Notes: generated from the sequence alone by a model not told the origin. DNA of 53,812 bases from Acidobacteriota bacterium (GCA_018970175.1 JAGWWV010000011.1:1-53812); one strand, 5' to 3'. Shown: positions 40,035 through 50,335, counted from the first letter of the stretch. Made by a program: numbers and translations.

Positions 40035-41207
40035 GTGCTGAGCGCATTGCTCGTCGACGGACGTGACCGTGGTTTCGCCGAACGGCTCGTCGCCATCGGT
40101 GCAACCGGTGCAGTCGTTACGTCGCACACGAACGTGCGGTGGCTCACGGGGTTCACCGGTAGCTCCGGAACCCTCGTCGTGTCGACGGAGGAAGGCGCTC
40201 CGATGACGCTCGTGACCGACGGTCGGTATGCCGAGCAGGCGGCGCGAGAGACCGCCGGGTCGCGGGCCAACGTTCGCGTCGTCGAATGTCGGTCGCAGGT
40301 CGACGTCCGCGCGGCGGTTGCATCGGCGGTCATTGCCGTGTGCGGGTCGAGCGGCCCGGTGGGACTCGAGAGATCCGACATCAGCCTGGCCGATTACGAG
40401 GCACTCGATGCGGCGTGCGGGGTGGCGGGGTCGCATCTCACGCGTTCTCGGGTCCTCGACGCTTCTCCGATCCTCGCCGACCTTCGCCGATCGAAGTCGA
40501 GCGCCGAGATCGAGCGCATCACCCGCGCCGCGTCGATCGCCGACGCGGCGTTGGCCGAGATCGGTGACGTCATCGGAGCAGGGTCCACCGAAATCGACGT
40601 TCGCGACGCACTCGAATCCGCCATGCGCCGACACGGAGCCGACGACGTGAGTTTTGCAACGATCGTCGCGTCGGGGGAGAACGCTGCATTGCCGCATCAC
40701 CGTCCGTCGGCGCGGCGACTGCGGTCGGGTGAAGCAGTGGTCGTCGACTTCGGGGCACTCGTCGACGGTTATCACTCCGACATGACGCGAACCTTCGTCG
40801 TCGAAGGTGCGAATGCAGCCGAAATGCTCGAGCGACACGCAGTCGTTCGTGCCGCGTGCGAAGCCGGGGTGGCCACCGTCGCACCCGGGGTCGTGGCGCA
40901 CGAAATCGATGCGGCATGCCGCCGAGTTCTCGCATCCGCGGGTCTCGAAAACGAACTCACGCACGGCGTCGGCCACGGAGTCGGCTTGCTCATTCACGAG
41001 GCCCCGTGGCTGAATGCGAGTTCGTACGACGTGCTGCGGCCCGGGGACGTGGTGACCGTCGAGCCCGGGGCGTATCGTGTGGGCGTCGGGGGAGCCCGGG
41101 TCGAGGAACTTCTCCTCGTGACAGACTCCGGCCACCTCGTACTCAGCAACAGCCCGAAGGAACCCACATGCCCGCCATCTCCACCAACGACTTCAAGAAC
41201 GGAATGA
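40035..41207 (+). CDS. pepP: M24-family aminopeptidase (Xaa-Pro dipeptidase-like)
   Basis: A creatinase-fold metallopeptidase of 390 residues. The N-terminal non-catalytic domain has [16 protein letters not shown]. The two metal ions would be held by [19 protein letters not shown] (two Asp), [15 protein letters not shown] (His), [10 protein letters not shown] (Glu) and [11 protein letters not shown] (Glu). It corresponds in place to mycobacterial PepQ/Rv2535c before efp. GTG 40035 is the best start; no -10 box or Shine-Dalgarno is clear. The frame runs 40 bases into efp, giving a Pro/Ser/Thr-rich tail with no obvious role. Confidence 0.9.
   Translation: MLSALLVDGRDRGFAERLVAIGATGAVVTSHTNVRWLTGFTGSSGTLVVSTEEGAPMTLVTDGRYAEQAARETAGSRANVRVVECRSQVDVRAAVASAVIAVCGSSGPVGLERSDISLADYEALDAACGVAGSHLTRSRVLDASPILADLRRSKSSAEIERITRAASIADAALAEIGDVIGAGSTEIDVRDALESAMRRHGADDVSFATIVASGENAALPHHRPSARRLRSGEAVVVDFGALVDGYHSDMTRTFVVEGANAAEMLERHAVVRAACEAGVATVAPGVVAHEIDAACRRVLASAGLENELTHGVGHGVGLLIHEAPWLNASSYDVLRPGDVVTVEPGAYRVGVGGARVEELLLVTDSGHLVLSNSPKEPTCPPSPPTTSRTE
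41156..41161 (+). promoter_or_regulatory. Shine-Dalgarno of efp
   Basis: GAAGGA, 6 bases before ATG 41168, inside the end of pepP. Confidence 0.6.
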
Positions 41208-41731
41208 CCCTCGAACTCGACAACGGTCTCTTCACCGTCGTCGAGTTCCAGCACGTGAAGCCGGGCAAGGGAGGCGCGTTCGTGCGTACCAAGCTGCGCA
41301 ACCTTCGCAACGGAAACCTGCTCGAAAAGACCTTCAACGCCGGCATCAAGGTCGAACAGGCGATTCTCGACAAGCGCGACATGCAGTACCTCTACAAAGA
41401 CGGTGACGACTTCGTCTTCATGGACACCGAGTCCTACGACCAGATGACCGTCGCGCCGGCGGCTCTCGGCGACACCGCCGATTACCTCGTCGAGTCGGCG
41501 ATGGTCATCATGGCCATCTACAACGGCGACATTGTCGGCGTCGAAATTCCGGCAAGCGTCGAGTTGGAGATCACCCAGACCGAGCCCGGCATCCAGGGTG
41601 ACCGCGTCTCGGGCGCCCGCAAGCCGGCAACGCTGCAAACCGGCAAGGTCATTCAGGTCCCGCTGTTCATCAACATCGGTGACCGCGTCAAGGTCGACAC
41701 CCGCTCCGGCGACTACATCACCCGCGTCTAG
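41168..41731 (+). CDS. efp: Translation elongation factor P
   Basis: The factor (187 aa) that rescues ribosomes at polyproline stretches. Three beta-barrel domains; the loop [16 protein letters not shown] puts a lysine at position 34, the site modified in many bacteria. The C-terminal signature [17 protein letters not shown] is complete. No modification gene (epmA, ymfI or similar) is nearby. It is followed directly by nusB, the M. tuberculosis order (efp Rv2534c, nusB Rv2533c). Confidence 0.97.
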   Translation: MPAISTNDFKNGMTLELDNGLFTVVEFQHVKPGKGGAFVRTKLRNLRNGNLLEKTFNAGIKVEQAILDKRDMQYLYKDGDDFVFMDTESYDQMTVAPAALGDTADYLVESAMVIMAIYNGDIVGVEIPASVELEITQTEPGIQGDRVSGARKPATLQTGKVIQVPLFINIGDRVKVDTRSGDYITRV

Positions 41732-42124
41732 ATGTCGACGCTCGATGCCGCAGAGGCCCGCGAGCGCGCGCTCGTCCTTTTGTACGAATCCGAATCGCGC
41801 ACGTGTTCCGTCGCCGACGTCGTCGCCTCCGAGGTGGTCGCGCCGCCGGCGATGGCCGTCGATCTCGCCGCCGGAGTCGAGGCCGGGCTCGATCGCTACG
41901 ACGCCCTCATCTCGTCGAAGGCCCGGGGCTGGCGCCTCGAGCGGATGCCGATGATCGACAGGGCGATCCTGCGACTCGCGCTCCACGAATTGGCCTCCGC
42001 CACCTCGACGCCGACCGCCGTCATCTTGAACGAGGCGGTGGAACTGGCCAAGCGGTACTCGACCGAGGACTCCGGGCGGTTCGTCAACGGTGTCCTGGCC
42101 GCATTGGTCTCCGAAGTTCGATGA
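41732..42124 (+). CDS. nusB: Transcription antitermination factor NusB
   Basis: An all-helical RNA-binding protein (130 aa) that works with NusE/S10 in rRNA antitermination. The family pattern is visible in [32 protein letters not shown] and [29 protein letters not shown]. It starts at the base after the efp stop (TAGATG), so it depends on efp translation. It closes the block that matches Rv2614c-Rv2533c. Confidence 0.95.
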   Translation: MSTLDAAEARERALVLLYESESRTCSVADVVASEVVAPPAMAVDLAAGVEAGLDRYDALISSKARGWRLERMPMIDRAILRLALHELASATSTPTAVILNEAVELAKRYSTEDSGRFVNGVLAALVSEVR

Positions 42125-42128
42125 CTGC

Positions 42129-42134
42129 TATCGT
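42129..42134 (+). promoter_or_regulatory. -10 box of the pyr operon
   Basis: TATCGT, 5 bases after the nusB stop. A start about 7 bases later would give a leader of about 50 bases before pyrR, unlike the leaderless genes around it. Confidence 0.5.
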
Positions 42135-42151
42135 CTGACCCAACAACACGA

Positions 42152-42182
42152 CCGTCAAACGGGTCCCGTGAGGCCCGAACGG
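42152..42182 (+). promoter_or_regulatory. PyrR-binding leader hairpin
   Basis: The RNA folds as an upper stem CGGG/CCCG (42160-42163 with 42174-42177) with loop UCCCGUGAGG. A lower stem CCGU/ACGG (42152-42155 with 42179-42182) sits below an internal loop of four bases on the left and one on the right. GUCCCGUGAGGC fits the PyrR consensus RUCCNGNGAGGY at every position. The lower stem includes the first two bases of the Shine-Dalgarno, so PyrR with UMP or UTP should stabilise a fold that hides the ribosome site. Translational repression of this kind is reported for Mycobacterium smegmatis. No terminator is present. Confidence 0.82.
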
Positions 42183-42187
42183 AAGGA
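42181..42187 (+). promoter_or_regulatory. Shine-Dalgarno of pyrR
   Basis: GGAAGGA, 3 bases before ATG 42191; its first two G lie in the lower stem of the PyrR hairpin. Confidence 0.7.
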
Positions 42188-42190
42188 CAC

Positions 42191-42733
42191 ATGGCAAGCA
42201 ACAACGACGCAGCATGCGTGCTGCCCGCGGATCAGGTGAGGCGCGCGATCAAGCGCATTGCACACGAGATTCTCGAAAATGTTGCCGGTGGCGGTCGTGA
42301 TCCCTTCGTGGTGATGGGCCTCGCGCGTGGTGGGGTCTGGATTGCCGACGCCCTGCGCGCCGAGATCGCCACGATCGACCCGGGGGTGTCGGTGGCCTGC
42401 GGTTCCCTCGACGTCAGCATGTACCGCGACGACCTTGCGCTGCGACCGACACTGCCGGCCAGCACTTCGCACGTGCCGTGCTCGCTCGACGGCATCGAGG
42501 TTGTCCTCGTCGACGACGTTCTCTACACCGGCCGCACCGTGCGGGCCGCACTCGATGCGCTCATCGAATACGGCAGGCCGAAGGCGGTTCGTCTCGCGGT
42601 TCTCGTCGACAGGGGGCACCGCGAATTGCCGATACGCCCCGACTTCGTCGGCAAGAACCTGCCAACGCACCTATCGGACGAAGTGTCGGCCACCCCGGAC
42701 GGGGTGTTCGTGAAGAACGGGACGCGGACGTGA
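42191..42733 (+). CDS. pyrR: Bifunctional pyr operon regulator / uracil phosphoribosyltransferase
   Basis: A type I phosphoribosyltransferase of 180 residues that binds pyr leader RNA when UMP or UTP is plentiful and may also make UMP from uracil. The PRPP loop is VVLVDDVLYTGRTVRAALDAL, preceded by VMGLARGGVWIADAL and YRDDLALR; VDRGHRELPIRPDFVGKNLPT is the characteristic C-terminal part. It heads pyrR-pyrB-pyrC-carA-carB-pyrD, all overlapping or abutting, and carries its own binding site just upstream. The stop overlaps the pyrB GTG. Confidence 0.96.
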   Translation: MASNNDAACVLPADQVRRAIKRIAHEILENVAGGGRDPFVVMGLARGGVWIADALRAEIATIDPGVSVACGSLDVSMYRDDLALRPTLPASTSHVPCSLDGIEVVLVDDVLYTGRTVRAALDALIEYGRPKAVRLAVLVDRGHRELPIRPDFVGKNLPTHLSDEVSATPDGVFVKNGTRT

Positions 42734-43701
42734 GGCACCTCATCTCGCTCGACGAATTGGCGGGCGACGACATCGTCGGCCTGCTGTCCACGGCCGATCA
42801 CATGGCCGAGGTCCTGACGCGACCGCAGCCCAAGGTTCCGGCGCTGCGAACAAAAACCGTGTGCAGTCTGTTTTTCGAGGACAGCACCCGTACGCGCCTG
42901 TCCTTCGAGACCGCTGCAAAACGGCTGTCGGCCGAGACGCTCACGTTCACCGCGGCGTCGTCGAGCGTGAACAAGGGCGAGAGTCTCCGCGACACGGTCG
43001 AGACGCTCGCCGCGATGGGTGTCGACGTTTTCGTGGTGCGCCACAAGACGGCCGGCCTACCGCTTGCGATCACGCGTTGGTGTGACGCGCGTGTGGTGAA
43101 CGCCGGTGACGGTGCGCATCAACATCCGACACAGGGTCTCCTCGACGCGTTCACGCTCTCCCGGGCGATGAAGCGCGGCAACGACCTGAGTGGCGTGCGG
43201 GTGGCGATGGTCGGCGATATTCGGCACAGTCGCGTGGCGCGCAGCACCGTTCGTGCGCTCCATGTGCTTGGCGCGTCGGTCGTTCTCGTGGCACCGGCGT
43301 CGTTGTTGCCGGCCGCGTTCGTCGGTTCCGAGACGATTCCCGACGGCTGGCCCGTCACCGTGAGCCACAGCCTCGACGAAGTGATTGGCGACATCGACGT
43401 GCTCTACTTGTTGCGGATGCAGCGCGAGCGCATGGACAACGCATTCATCTCGTCGCCCGGTGAATACTCGGCGCACTTCGGTCTCACCGACCGTCGCCTC
43501 GCTCGGATGCGCCGTGGGTCGTGGCTGATGCACCCGGGCCCCATGAACCACGGCATCGAGGTCGCGGTCGATCTCGATTCTCTCGACGCCCATGGCGTCA
43601 CGAACCTCATCACGCGGCAGGTCACGAATGGCATCGCCGTGCGGATGTCGGTTCTCTTCACCCTTTTCGGCAGCGCAGCGGAGGCATTCGATGGGCAATA
43701 A
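42730..43701 (+). CDS. pyrB: Aspartate carbamoyltransferase, catalytic chain
   Basis: The committed enzyme of pyrimidine synthesis (323 aa) joining carbamoyl phosphate to aspartate. FFEDSTRTRLSFETAAKRL binds carbamoyl phosphate, ASSSVNKGES contributes the mobile Lys, and NAGDGAHQHPTQGLLDAFTL and HPGPMNHGIEV are family signatures. No pyrI regulatory chain is present. GTG 42730 overlaps the pyrR stop (GTGA); the upstream part of the open frame is only a shadow of pyrR. It overlaps pyrC by 11 bases. Confidence 0.97.
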   Translation: MRHLISLDELAGDDIVGLLSTADHMAEVLTRPQPKVPALRTKTVCSLFFEDSTRTRLSFETAAKRLSAETLTFTAASSSVNKGESLRDTVETLAAMGVDVFVVRHKTAGLPLAITRWCDARVVNAGDGAHQHPTQGLLDAFTLSRAMKRGNDLSGVRVAMVGDIRHSRVARSTVRALHVLGASVVLVAPASLLPAAFVGSETIPDGWPVTVSHSLDEVIGDIDVLYLLRMQRERMDNAFISSPGEYSAHFGLTDRRLARMRRGSWLMHPGPMNHGIEVAVDLDSLDAHGVTNLITRQVTNGIAVRMSVLFTLFGSAAEAFDGQ

Positions 43702-45001
43702 CGGCGGTCCGGTGCTCGTCACCGGCGGAACGGTTCTCAACAGGTCGGGCGAGTCCCGGGCCGACGTGTTGATCACGGACGGTCGGGTGGAACGGGTCGC
43801 ACCAAATCTGGATTCATCGCTGCCCGCGGAGAGTGCCGGTGGTCCGCGACGTCTCGTCGCCGACGGTTGTGTGGTGTCATCGTCGTTCGTCGACCTGCAC
43901 ACCCACATGCGGGAACCCGGGAGGGAAGAGTCCGAGACCATCGCGACCGCCTCCCGCGCCGCGGCGCTCGGCGGATTCGGCGCCTGTGTTGCCATGCCGA
44001 ACACCGACCCGGCGCAGGACAACGTTGCGGTGGTGGAGTTCGTCCGCCTGCAGGGCGAGCGTGCGGGGCTCGTCACCGTGGCCCCGTCGGGGTGCATCAC
44101 GGTCGGGCGCAACGGAACGCAGCTCGCACCGTTCCACTCGATGGCGGCGGCGGGGGTGCGACTGTTCACCGACGACGGAAACGGCGTCCAGGATCCCCTC
44201 ATCATGCGCCGCGCACTCGAGTACGCCCGGGAACTGGGCGTCACGCTCGCGCAGCATTGCGAAGTGTCGCGTCTCACGGAAGGCGCCGTCATGCACGAAG
44301 GCTGTTGTTCGTCGCGTTTGGGTCTGCCCGGCTGGCCCGCCATCGCGGAGGTGTTGATGTTGCAGCGCGACATCGAACTCGTCCGCGAAACGGGTGCGTC
44401 AATGCATTTTCTCCATCTCTCGACCGCACGTAGTGTGGAAATCGTGCGACAGGCAAAGAACGAGGGACTGCCCGTCACGGCGGAAGTCACGCCGCATCAC
44501 ATCAGCCTCACCGACGAGAAACTCGCCACATTCAGCACGCTCTTCAAGGTCAACCCACCGCTGCGGACGATGGAAGACGTCGAGTCGCTCCGCGCCGGTT
44601 TGGCCGACGGAACCATCGATGCACTCGCCACCGACCACGCACCCCACGCAGCGCATCTGAAGGACCAGGATCTCTCCGCCGCGCCCCCGGGAATGCTCGG
44701 GCTGCAGACCGCGCTCGGCGTCGCCCTTGCCTACTCCGGATGCGCGACGCGTCGGGTTGTCGAGGCGATGTCGTGGTCGCCCGCAGCGATCGCCGGACTC
44801 GACGATCACGGCCGCGACATCGAGGCAGGTTCACCGGCCAACGTCGTCGTGTTCTCGACCGAGGGCTCGTGGCGCCAGACCCCCGAATCGATCGTCAGCA
44901 AGAGCATCAACAGTCCGTATTTCGATGTCGACCTGAAGGGTGGTGTGCGCCACGTCGTGCACCGCGGTGAGGTCGTCGTTGCGGGGGGAGTTCTGCGATG
45001 A
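43691..45001 (+). CDS. pyrC: Dihydroorotase, class I
   Basis: A zinc amidohydrolase (436 aa) that closes carbamoyl aspartate to dihydroorotate. VDLHTHMREPGREESETI carries the first metal ligands, followed by VAMPNTDPAQD, a His in LAQHCEV, HLSTARSVEIVRQAK and TDHAPHAAH with the catalytic Asp. The length and the HxHxREPG style mark the long class I type that often associates with PyrB. ATG 43691 lies inside the end of pyrB; the open frame upstream is a shadow. The stop overlaps carA (ATGA). Confidence 0.96.
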   Translation: MGNNGGPVLVTGGTVLNRSGESRADVLITDGRVERVAPNLDSSLPAESAGGPRRLVADGCVVSSSFVDLHTHMREPGREESETIATASRAAALGGFGACVAMPNTDPAQDNVAVVEFVRLQGERAGLVTVAPSGCITVGRNGTQLAPFHSMAAAGVRLFTDDGNGVQDPLIMRRALEYARELGVTLAQHCEVSRLTEGAVMHEGCCSSRLGLPGWPAIAEVLMLQRDIELVRETGASMHFLHLSTARSVEIVRQAKNEGLPVTAEVTPHHISLTDEKLATFSTLFKVNPPLRTMEDVESLRAGLADGTIDALATDHAPHAAHLKDQDLSAAPPGMLGLQTALGVALAYSGCATRRVVEAMSWSPAAIAGLDDHGRDIEAGSPANVVVFSTEGSWRQTPESIVSKSINSPYFDVDLKGGVRHVVHRGEVVVAGGVLR

Positions 45002-46083
45002 GCGACATCGTCGAAGGCGCTCTCGTGCTTTCCAATGGCGAGGTGTTCGAAGGTGAAATCATCGGCGCCGTTCCGGGTGACGGTGTGGCGGCCGGAGAAG
45101 TGGTGTTCAACACGGCGATCACCGGTTACCAGGAGATAGTGACCGACCCCTCGTATGCGGGACAGATCATCACCTTCACCCAACCGCACATCGGCAACTA
45201 CGGCATCACCGCGCTCGACAACGAGGCACGCAAACCCTTCGCCCGCGGAATCGTGGTGCGCGAACTTGCGCGTCGTCACAGCAACTGGCGTGCCGAGGAT
45301 TCTCTCTCGGCGAGTCTCGTGCGATGGGGTGTTCCGGGTATCGCGGGGATCGATACCCGCCGCCTCACCCGCGTGCTGCGTGATACGGGAGCAATGGCGG
45401 GTGCCTTCGGGACGGCCGACGTTGCGACGTTGCGCGACCGGGCTTCGCGTGAACCCGGCACCTCGGGTGTCGACCTCGTCGGCGTCGTGACCATCGATGC
45501 CGCGTACCAATTCGGTTCGGGTCGGTTCAACGTCGTCGCCTTCGACTTCGGCATCAAGTCGACGATCCTCACCTGCCTTGCCGAAATTGCGACGGTGCGC
45601 GTTGTCCCGGCATCCACGACGTCAGACGAAGTGTTGGCGATGAAACCCGACGGCGTGTTCCTCAGCAACGGTCCGGGTGACCCCGAGATGGTCGCCGACG
45701 CACCCGCGACGATTCGCCGCATCATCGACGCCGGTGTGCCCCTCTTTGGAATCTGCCTCGGCCACCAGCTTCTCAGCCGCGCAATGGGGGCGCGCACCTA
45801 CAAACTTCCCTTCGGTCACCACGGCGCGAACCATCCCGTGCGCAACCTCGCAACGGGCAGCGTCGAGATCACCAGCCAGAACCACAACTTCTGCGTCGAC
45901 ACCGCGCCGATCGATGGCCTGGTGGATGTCACCCACGTCAACCTGAACGATGAAACCAACGAGGGGATGCGTGTGAGGGGCGCTCGCGCCTTCAGCGTGC
46001 AGTACCACCCCGAAGCGGGTCCCGGCCCGCACGACAGTCGCTATCTCTTTGCCCAATTCTCCGAACTGATGGATGGTCGCTGA
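44998..46083 (+). CDS. carA: Carbamoyl-phosphate synthase small subunit
   Basis: The glutaminase half (361 aa) of carbamoyl-phosphate synthase. The N-terminal domain has [25 protein letters not shown]. The class I amidotransferase triad is the Cys of [15 protein letters not shown] and the His and Glu of [27 protein letters not shown] is typical. It overlaps pyrC by 4 bases and carB by one, so stoichiometric expression with carB is likely. Confidence 0.97.
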   Translation: MSDIVEGALVLSNGEVFEGEIIGAVPGDGVAAGEVVFNTAITGYQEIVTDPSYAGQIITFTQPHIGNYGITALDNEARKPFARGIVVRELARRHSNWRAEDSLSASLVRWGVPGIAGIDTRRLTRVLRDTGAMAGAFGTADVATLRDRASREPGTSGVDLVGVVTIDAAYQFGSGRFNVVAFDFGIKSTILTCLAEIATVRVVPASTTSDEVLAMKPDGVFLSNGPGDPEMVADAPATIRRIIDAGVPLFGICLGHQLLSRAMGARTYKLPFGHHGANHPVRNLATGSVEITSQNHNFCVDTAPIDGLVDVTHVNLNDETNEGMRVRGARAFSVQYHPEAGPGPHDSRYLFAQFSELMDGR

Positions 46084-49000
46084 TGCCCCGCCGCAACGAT
46101 CTCTCCAGCATCCTCATCATCGGCTCGGGTCCGATCGTCATCGGTCAGGCCTGCGAGTTCGACTACTCGGGTACCCAGGCGTGCCGCGTGCTGAAGGACG
46201 AGGGTTACCGCGTGATTCTCGCCAACTCGAATCCGGCAACGATCATGACCGACCCCGATTTTGCCGATCGCACCTACATCGAGCCCCTGACGCCCGAGGT
46301 GCTCGAGCGCATCATCGAACGCGAACGCCCCGACGCCGTGCTGCCGACGCTCGGTGGGCAAACCGGTCTCAACCTTGCGATGGAGTTGTTCCGGCGCGGC
46401 AAGGTCGGTGTGCCCGGTACGCCCGAACTGATCGGAGCCAACGCGGAGGCCATCGAAACCGCGGAGAACCGCGAGCGGTTCAAGGAGGCGATGATCGAGA
46501 TCGGTCTCTCGGTGCCGCGCAGCGGAATCGCCCACGACGTGGAGGGTGCCCGTCGGGTGCTCGACGAGATCGGCCTGCCGGTCATCATCCGACCGGCGTA
46601 CATCCTGGGTGGCCGCGGAACGGGAATTGCCAATACTAAGGAAGAGTTCGAACACGTCGCCGCAAACGGCATCGCCGCGAGCCCGATCGGAGAGATCCTC
46701 ATCGAGTCGTCGATCGTCGGCTGGAAGGAATACGAACTCGAGGTCATGCGCGACCGCGCCGACAATTGCGTCATCATTTGCTCGATCGAGAACCTCGATG
46801 CGATGGGCGTCCACACGGGTGACTCCATCACGGTCGCACCGATCCAGACGCTGTCCGATGTCGAGTACCAGAAGATGCGTGATGCGGCGTTCGCCTGCAT
46901 CCGACGTGTCGGTGTCGAAACGGGTGGCAGCAACGTTCAGTTTGCGGTGAATCCGGCAACGGGTGAACAGGTCGTCATCGAGATGAACCCCCGCGTGTCT
47001 CGTTCGTCGGCGCTCGCTTCGAAGGCGACCGGGTTTCCGATCGCAAAGATCGCGGCGAAGCTCGCCGTCGGCTACACGCTCGACGAAATCCCGAACGACA
47101 TCACCCGCAAGACCCCGGCGAGCTTCGAGCCGACGATCGACTACGTCGTGACCAAGATTCCCCGCTGGGCCTTCGAGAAACTGCCGGGTACGTCGGGCGT
47201 TCTTGGTACCCAGATGCAGAGCGTGGGCGAGGCGATGTCGATCGGCCGCACCTTCACCGAGAGCGTGCAGAAGGGTCTGCGCTCCCTCGAGCAGGGTCGT
47301 CTCGGGCTGAATGCCGACCCCGCCGAGGCGAACTACGCCTCCATCAGCGACACCGACCTGCTGGCGCGCTGCGCGGTTCCGACACCCGAACGCATCTTCC
47401 ACGTCGGCGAAGCGATTCGTCGCGGTCTGCCGATGCACGACGTGCAAGCCAAGTGTCTCTACGACCCATGGTTCCTCGATCAGTTTCTCGCGATCATCGA
47501 AGAGCGTCATGCCATCGAATCGCACCGCGGTTCCGACCCCCGTACGTTGCCCAAATCGTTGTGGCGTCGCGCCAAGCGGTACGGGTTCTCCGACGGCCAG
47601 CTTGCCCACCTGCTCGGTTCGACCGAACGCGACGTGCGTGCCGCGCGGCTCGGTGCCGGAGTGCGGGCGACGTTCAAGACGGTCGACACCTGCAGTGCCG
47701 AGTTCGAGGCGTCGACGCCGTACCACTACTCGTCGTACGAGGACGAAAGCGAGGTGCGTGACTCTCCCCGCCGGCGCGTCATCATCCTGGGCAGTGGCCC
47801 GAACAGAATCGGACAGGGGATCGAGTTCGACTACTGCTGCGTGCACGCGAGTTTCGCGCTGCGTGATGCCGGCTTCGAGACCGTGATGGTCAACTGCAAC
47901 CCCGAGACAGTCTCGACCGACTACGACACCAGCGACAGGCTCTACTTCGAACCACTGACATACGAAGACGTGATGAACGTGATCGAGGCAGAGACCGAAG
48001 CGAGCGGTGGTGTCGAACCCAAGCTCATCGTCACGCTCGGCGGACAGACGCCGCTCAAGCTGGCATCTCAATTGCCCGCACACCTGGTAGCCGGAACGTC
48101 GCCTGATTCGATCGACCTCGCCGAGGACCGTGAACGCTGGAACGTGCTGTGCGCCAGCCTGTCCATTCCCCAACCTCCCGGCGGTACCGCCGTCACATTC
48201 GACGAAGCGCGAACGATCGCACGGCGTGTCGGATTCCCGGTGCTCGTGCGGCCGAGCTACGTGCTCGGCGGTCGCGCGATGCAGATCGTCCACGACGAGG
48301 CCCATCTCGAACGCGCCATGCGTGAGCTGGCCCGTGACGGATCCCTCGGCCGCGAGGGCGGTCTGTCCGCCGAACGCCCGGTTCTCGTCGACCGCTTTCT
48401 CGAAGATGCAACCGAGGTCGACGTCGACGCGGTGCGTGACCACACGGGTGAGGTTCTGATCGGCGGCGTGATGGAGCACGTCGAGGAAGCCGGTGTGCAC
48501 TCGGGGGACAGTGCGTGCGCAATTCCCCCGCAGAACCTTCCCGCATGGGTCGTCGAGGTGATCTCTTCGTACGCCACGTCTCTCGCCAACGCTCTCGGCG
48601 TGGTGGGCCTCCTGAACGTGCAGTTCGCGGTGTCGGGAACCACGGTGTACGTCATCGAGGCCAACCCGCGCGCCAGCCGTACCGTTCCGTTCGTCGCCAA
48701 GGCGACGGGAGTTCCGCTCGCCAAGGTCGCAACGCGCGTGATGCTCGGTGCAACGCTCGCCGAACTGCGCACCGAAGGGCTTCTCGTCGAACCCGTCACC
48801 GGTCATGTCTCGGTGAAAGAGGCGGTGCTGCCGTTCAACCGATTCCCCGATGTCGACACCGCGCTCGGGCCCGAGATGCGTTCGACCGGTGAGGTCATGG
48901 GAATCGACGCAACCTTCGGCGCGGCATTCGTTAAAGCCGAAACCGCGGCCGGCACGATCCTGCCGACCGAGGGTCTCGTGTTCCTGTCGCTTGCCGACAA

Positions 49001-49388
49001 GGACAAACCCGCGGGACTCGTCGTTGCAAAACGACTGCGGGCTCTCGGTCTCGGTATCGCTGCAACGTCGGGCACGGCCGACTATCTCTCACGCTTCGGC
49101 ATCGTCGTCGATGAAATCGTCGCCAAGGTCTCGGAGGAATCCGACATCGCAAAGACCGCGGTCGGCCTCATCGAGGCGGGACGTGTGGCCTTTGTCGTCA
49201 ACACGCCGCGGGGAAGCGGCTCGCGCTCCGACGGTCAGGCAATTCGTATGGCTGCAAATGTGAACCGGGTCTCGTCGGTGACCACCATCGAGGCCGCGCT
49301 TGCGGCGTTCAATGGTCTGCTCGAGCAGCGTCACAGTGATCTGAGCGTTCGCTCGATCCAGGAGTACCACCGCAGCGGGGTCAAATAG
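46083..49388 (+). CDS. carB: Carbamoyl-phosphate synthase large subunit
   Basis: The synthetase half (1101 aa) with two homologous ATP-grasp halves. The first (about 1-400) has [28 protein letters not shown] and [10 protein letters not shown]; the second begins near residue 555 with [22 protein letters not shown] and has [11 protein letters not shown]. The C-terminal MGS-like allosteric domain (about 930-1080, [21 protein letters not shown]) is present. Length is usual. It supplies carbamoyl phosphate for both pyrimidines and arginine. A 921-codon open frame on the opposite strand is an artefact of GC-rich codon use. Confidence 0.98.
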   Translation: MPRRNDLSSILIIGSGPIVIGQACEFDYSGTQACRVLKDEGYRVILANSNPATIMTDPDFADRTYIEPLTPEVLERIIERERPDAVLPTLGGQTGLNLAMELFRRGKVGVPGTPELIGANAEAIETAENRERFKEAMIEIGLSVPRSGIAHDVEGARRVLDEIGLPVIIRPAYILGGRGTGIANTKEEFEHVAANGIAASPIGEILIESSIVGWKEYELEVMRDRADNCVIICSIENLDAMGVHTGDSITVAPIQTLSDVEYQKMRDAAFACIRRVGVETGGSNVQFAVNPATGEQVVIEMNPRVSRSSALASKATGFPIAKIAAKLAVGYTLDEIPNDITRKTPASFEPTIDYVVTKIPRWAFEKLPGTSGVLGTQMQSVGEAMSIGRTFTESVQKGLRSLEQGRLGLNADPAEANYASISDTDLLARCAVPTPERIFHVGEAIRRGLPMHDVQAKCLYDPWFLDQFLAIIEERHAIESHRGSDPRTLPKSLWRRAKRYGFSDGQLAHLLGSTERDVRAARLGAGVRATFKTVDTCSAEFEASTPYHYSSYEDESEVRDSPRRRVIILGSGPNRIGQGIEFDYCCVHASFALRDAGFETVMVNCNPETVSTDYDTSDRLYFEPLTYEDVMNVIEAETEASGGVEPKLIVTLGGQTPLKLASQLPAHLVAGTSPDSIDLAEDRERWNVLCASLSIPQPPGGTAVTFDEARTIARRVGFPVLVRPSYVLGGRAMQIVHDEAHLERAMRELARDGSLGREGGLSAERPVLVDRFLEDATEVDVDAVRDHTGEVLIGGVMEHVEEAGVHSGDSACAIPPQNLPAWVVEVISSYATSLANALGVVGLLNVQFAVSGTTVYVIEANPRASRTVPFVAKATGVPLAKVATRVMLGATLAELRTEGLLVEPVTGHVSVKEAVLPFNRFPDVDTALGPEMRSTGEVMGIDATFGAAFVKAETAAGTILPTEGLVFLSLADKDKPAGLVVAKRLRALGLGIAATSGTADYLSRFGIVVDEIVAKVSEESDIAKTAVGLIEAGRVAFVVNTPRGSGSRSDGQAIRMAANVNRVSSVTTIEAALAAFNGLLEQRHSDLSVRSIQEYHRSGVK

Positions 49389-50327
49389 ATGCGCCATCGC
49401 CGGCTGCGCGCCAGGGTCACCCAACCGATTCGTATCGGTTCGGTCACCCTGTCCCAGCCGGTGATGACCGCGTCGGGCACGGCGGGTCACGCGGCGGAGA
49501 TGGCCCCGTACATGGACCTCGCAGAACTCGGCGCGGTCGTCGTGAAGTCGCTCTACCACTCGCCATGGCCGGGAAATCCCGCACCTCGCGTTCATCCGAT
49601 GCCCGCCGGAATGATCAACTCGGTCGGTCTTCAGGGTCCCGGCATCGAGGCGTGGATCGACCACGATCTTCCGGTACTCGAATCAACGGGCGCGACGGTG
49701 GTTGCAAGCATCTGGGGACGCTCGGTCGACGACTACGCCCGCGCCGCGGCGATGCTGGCGCCGGTGGCGTCGCGAGTCGCAGCGCTCGAGGTGAATCTCT
49801 CGTGTCCGAACCTCGAGGGTCGTGGCGGCATCATCGCCCACGACGTCGATGTCAGCACGGCGGTCGTCGCGGCGTGCGCCGTCGCGGGTGTGCCGTTGTG
49901 GGCCAAGCTCAGCCCGAACACCGATCGAATCGTTGAAGTGGCCGCGGCCGTCGTCGATGCCGGCGCCGAGGCGCTGACGCTCATCAACACCGTCGTTGGT
50001 CTCGCCGTCGATGTCGAGACCGCCCGACCCGCACTCGGCAACGGCGGCGGGGGAGTCTCCGGCGCGGCAATCCACGCGGTTGCACTGCGCGCCGTCCACG
50101 ACGTGCGCAAGGAACTGCCGCACGTTCCGATCGTCGGCGTCGGGGGCATCATGTCGGGACGCGATGCGATTGCGATGATGCAAGCCGGGGCAAACGCGGT
50201 GCAGGTCGGTACGGCGTCGTTCCTGCGTCCCGATGCCGCAATGCGCGTGCTGAACGAAATGCACCGCTGGATGCACGAACACCGCGAGTCGTCGTGGAGT
50301 GACGTCACTTCCCGGCTCCATCGCTGA
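49389..50327 (+). CDS. pyrD: Dihydroorotate dehydrogenase, class 1
   Basis: An FMN enzyme (312 aa) oxidising dihydroorotate to orotate. The catalytic base is the Cys of NLSCPNLEGRGG, which marks class 1 (cytosolic); class 2 enzymes use Ser and have a membrane-binding N-terminus, absent here. SASGTAGH-like TASGTAGHAAEM, NSVGLQGPG, LSPNTD, INTVVGLAVD and VGVGGIMSGRDAIAMMQAGANAVQVGTA follow. The sequence is nearest to the 1B kind, which usually needs the PyrK electron-transfer subunit, but no pyrK is adjacent. It starts at the base after the carB stop. pyrF and pyrE are not in the window. Confidence 0.92.
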   Translation: MRHRRLRARVTQPIRIGSVTLSQPVMTASGTAGHAAEMAPYMDLAELGAVVVKSLYHSPWPGNPAPRVHPMPAGMINSVGLQGPGIEAWIDHDLPVLESTGATVVASIWGRSVDDYARAAAMLAPVASRVAALEVNLSCPNLEGRGGIIAHDVDVSTAVVAACAVAGVPLWAKLSPNTDRIVEVAAAVVDAGAEALTLINTVVGLAVDVETARPALGNGGGGVSGAAIHAVALRAVHDVRKELPHVPIVGVGGIMSGRDAIAMMQAGANAVQVGTASFLRPDAAMRVLNEMHRWMHEHRESSWSDVTSRLHR

Positions 50328-50335
50328 TGTTTCGG

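Noticed and set aside
42129-42190. Terminator-type attenuator in the pyr leader
   Set aside because: Only the PyrR-binding hairpin is visible; there is no alternative terminator stem or T-run before pyrR.
46041-48806. A 921-codon open frame on the minus strand opposite carB
   Set aside because: It lies fully antisense to a textbook carB, has low-complexity Arg/Asp/Val-rich composition and no recognisable domain. Long antisense frames are expected with GC-rich third positions. The same holds for the long minus-strand frames at 1535-2977, 12473-13903, 29210-31084, 31664-33409, 34494-35909 and 37541-39415.
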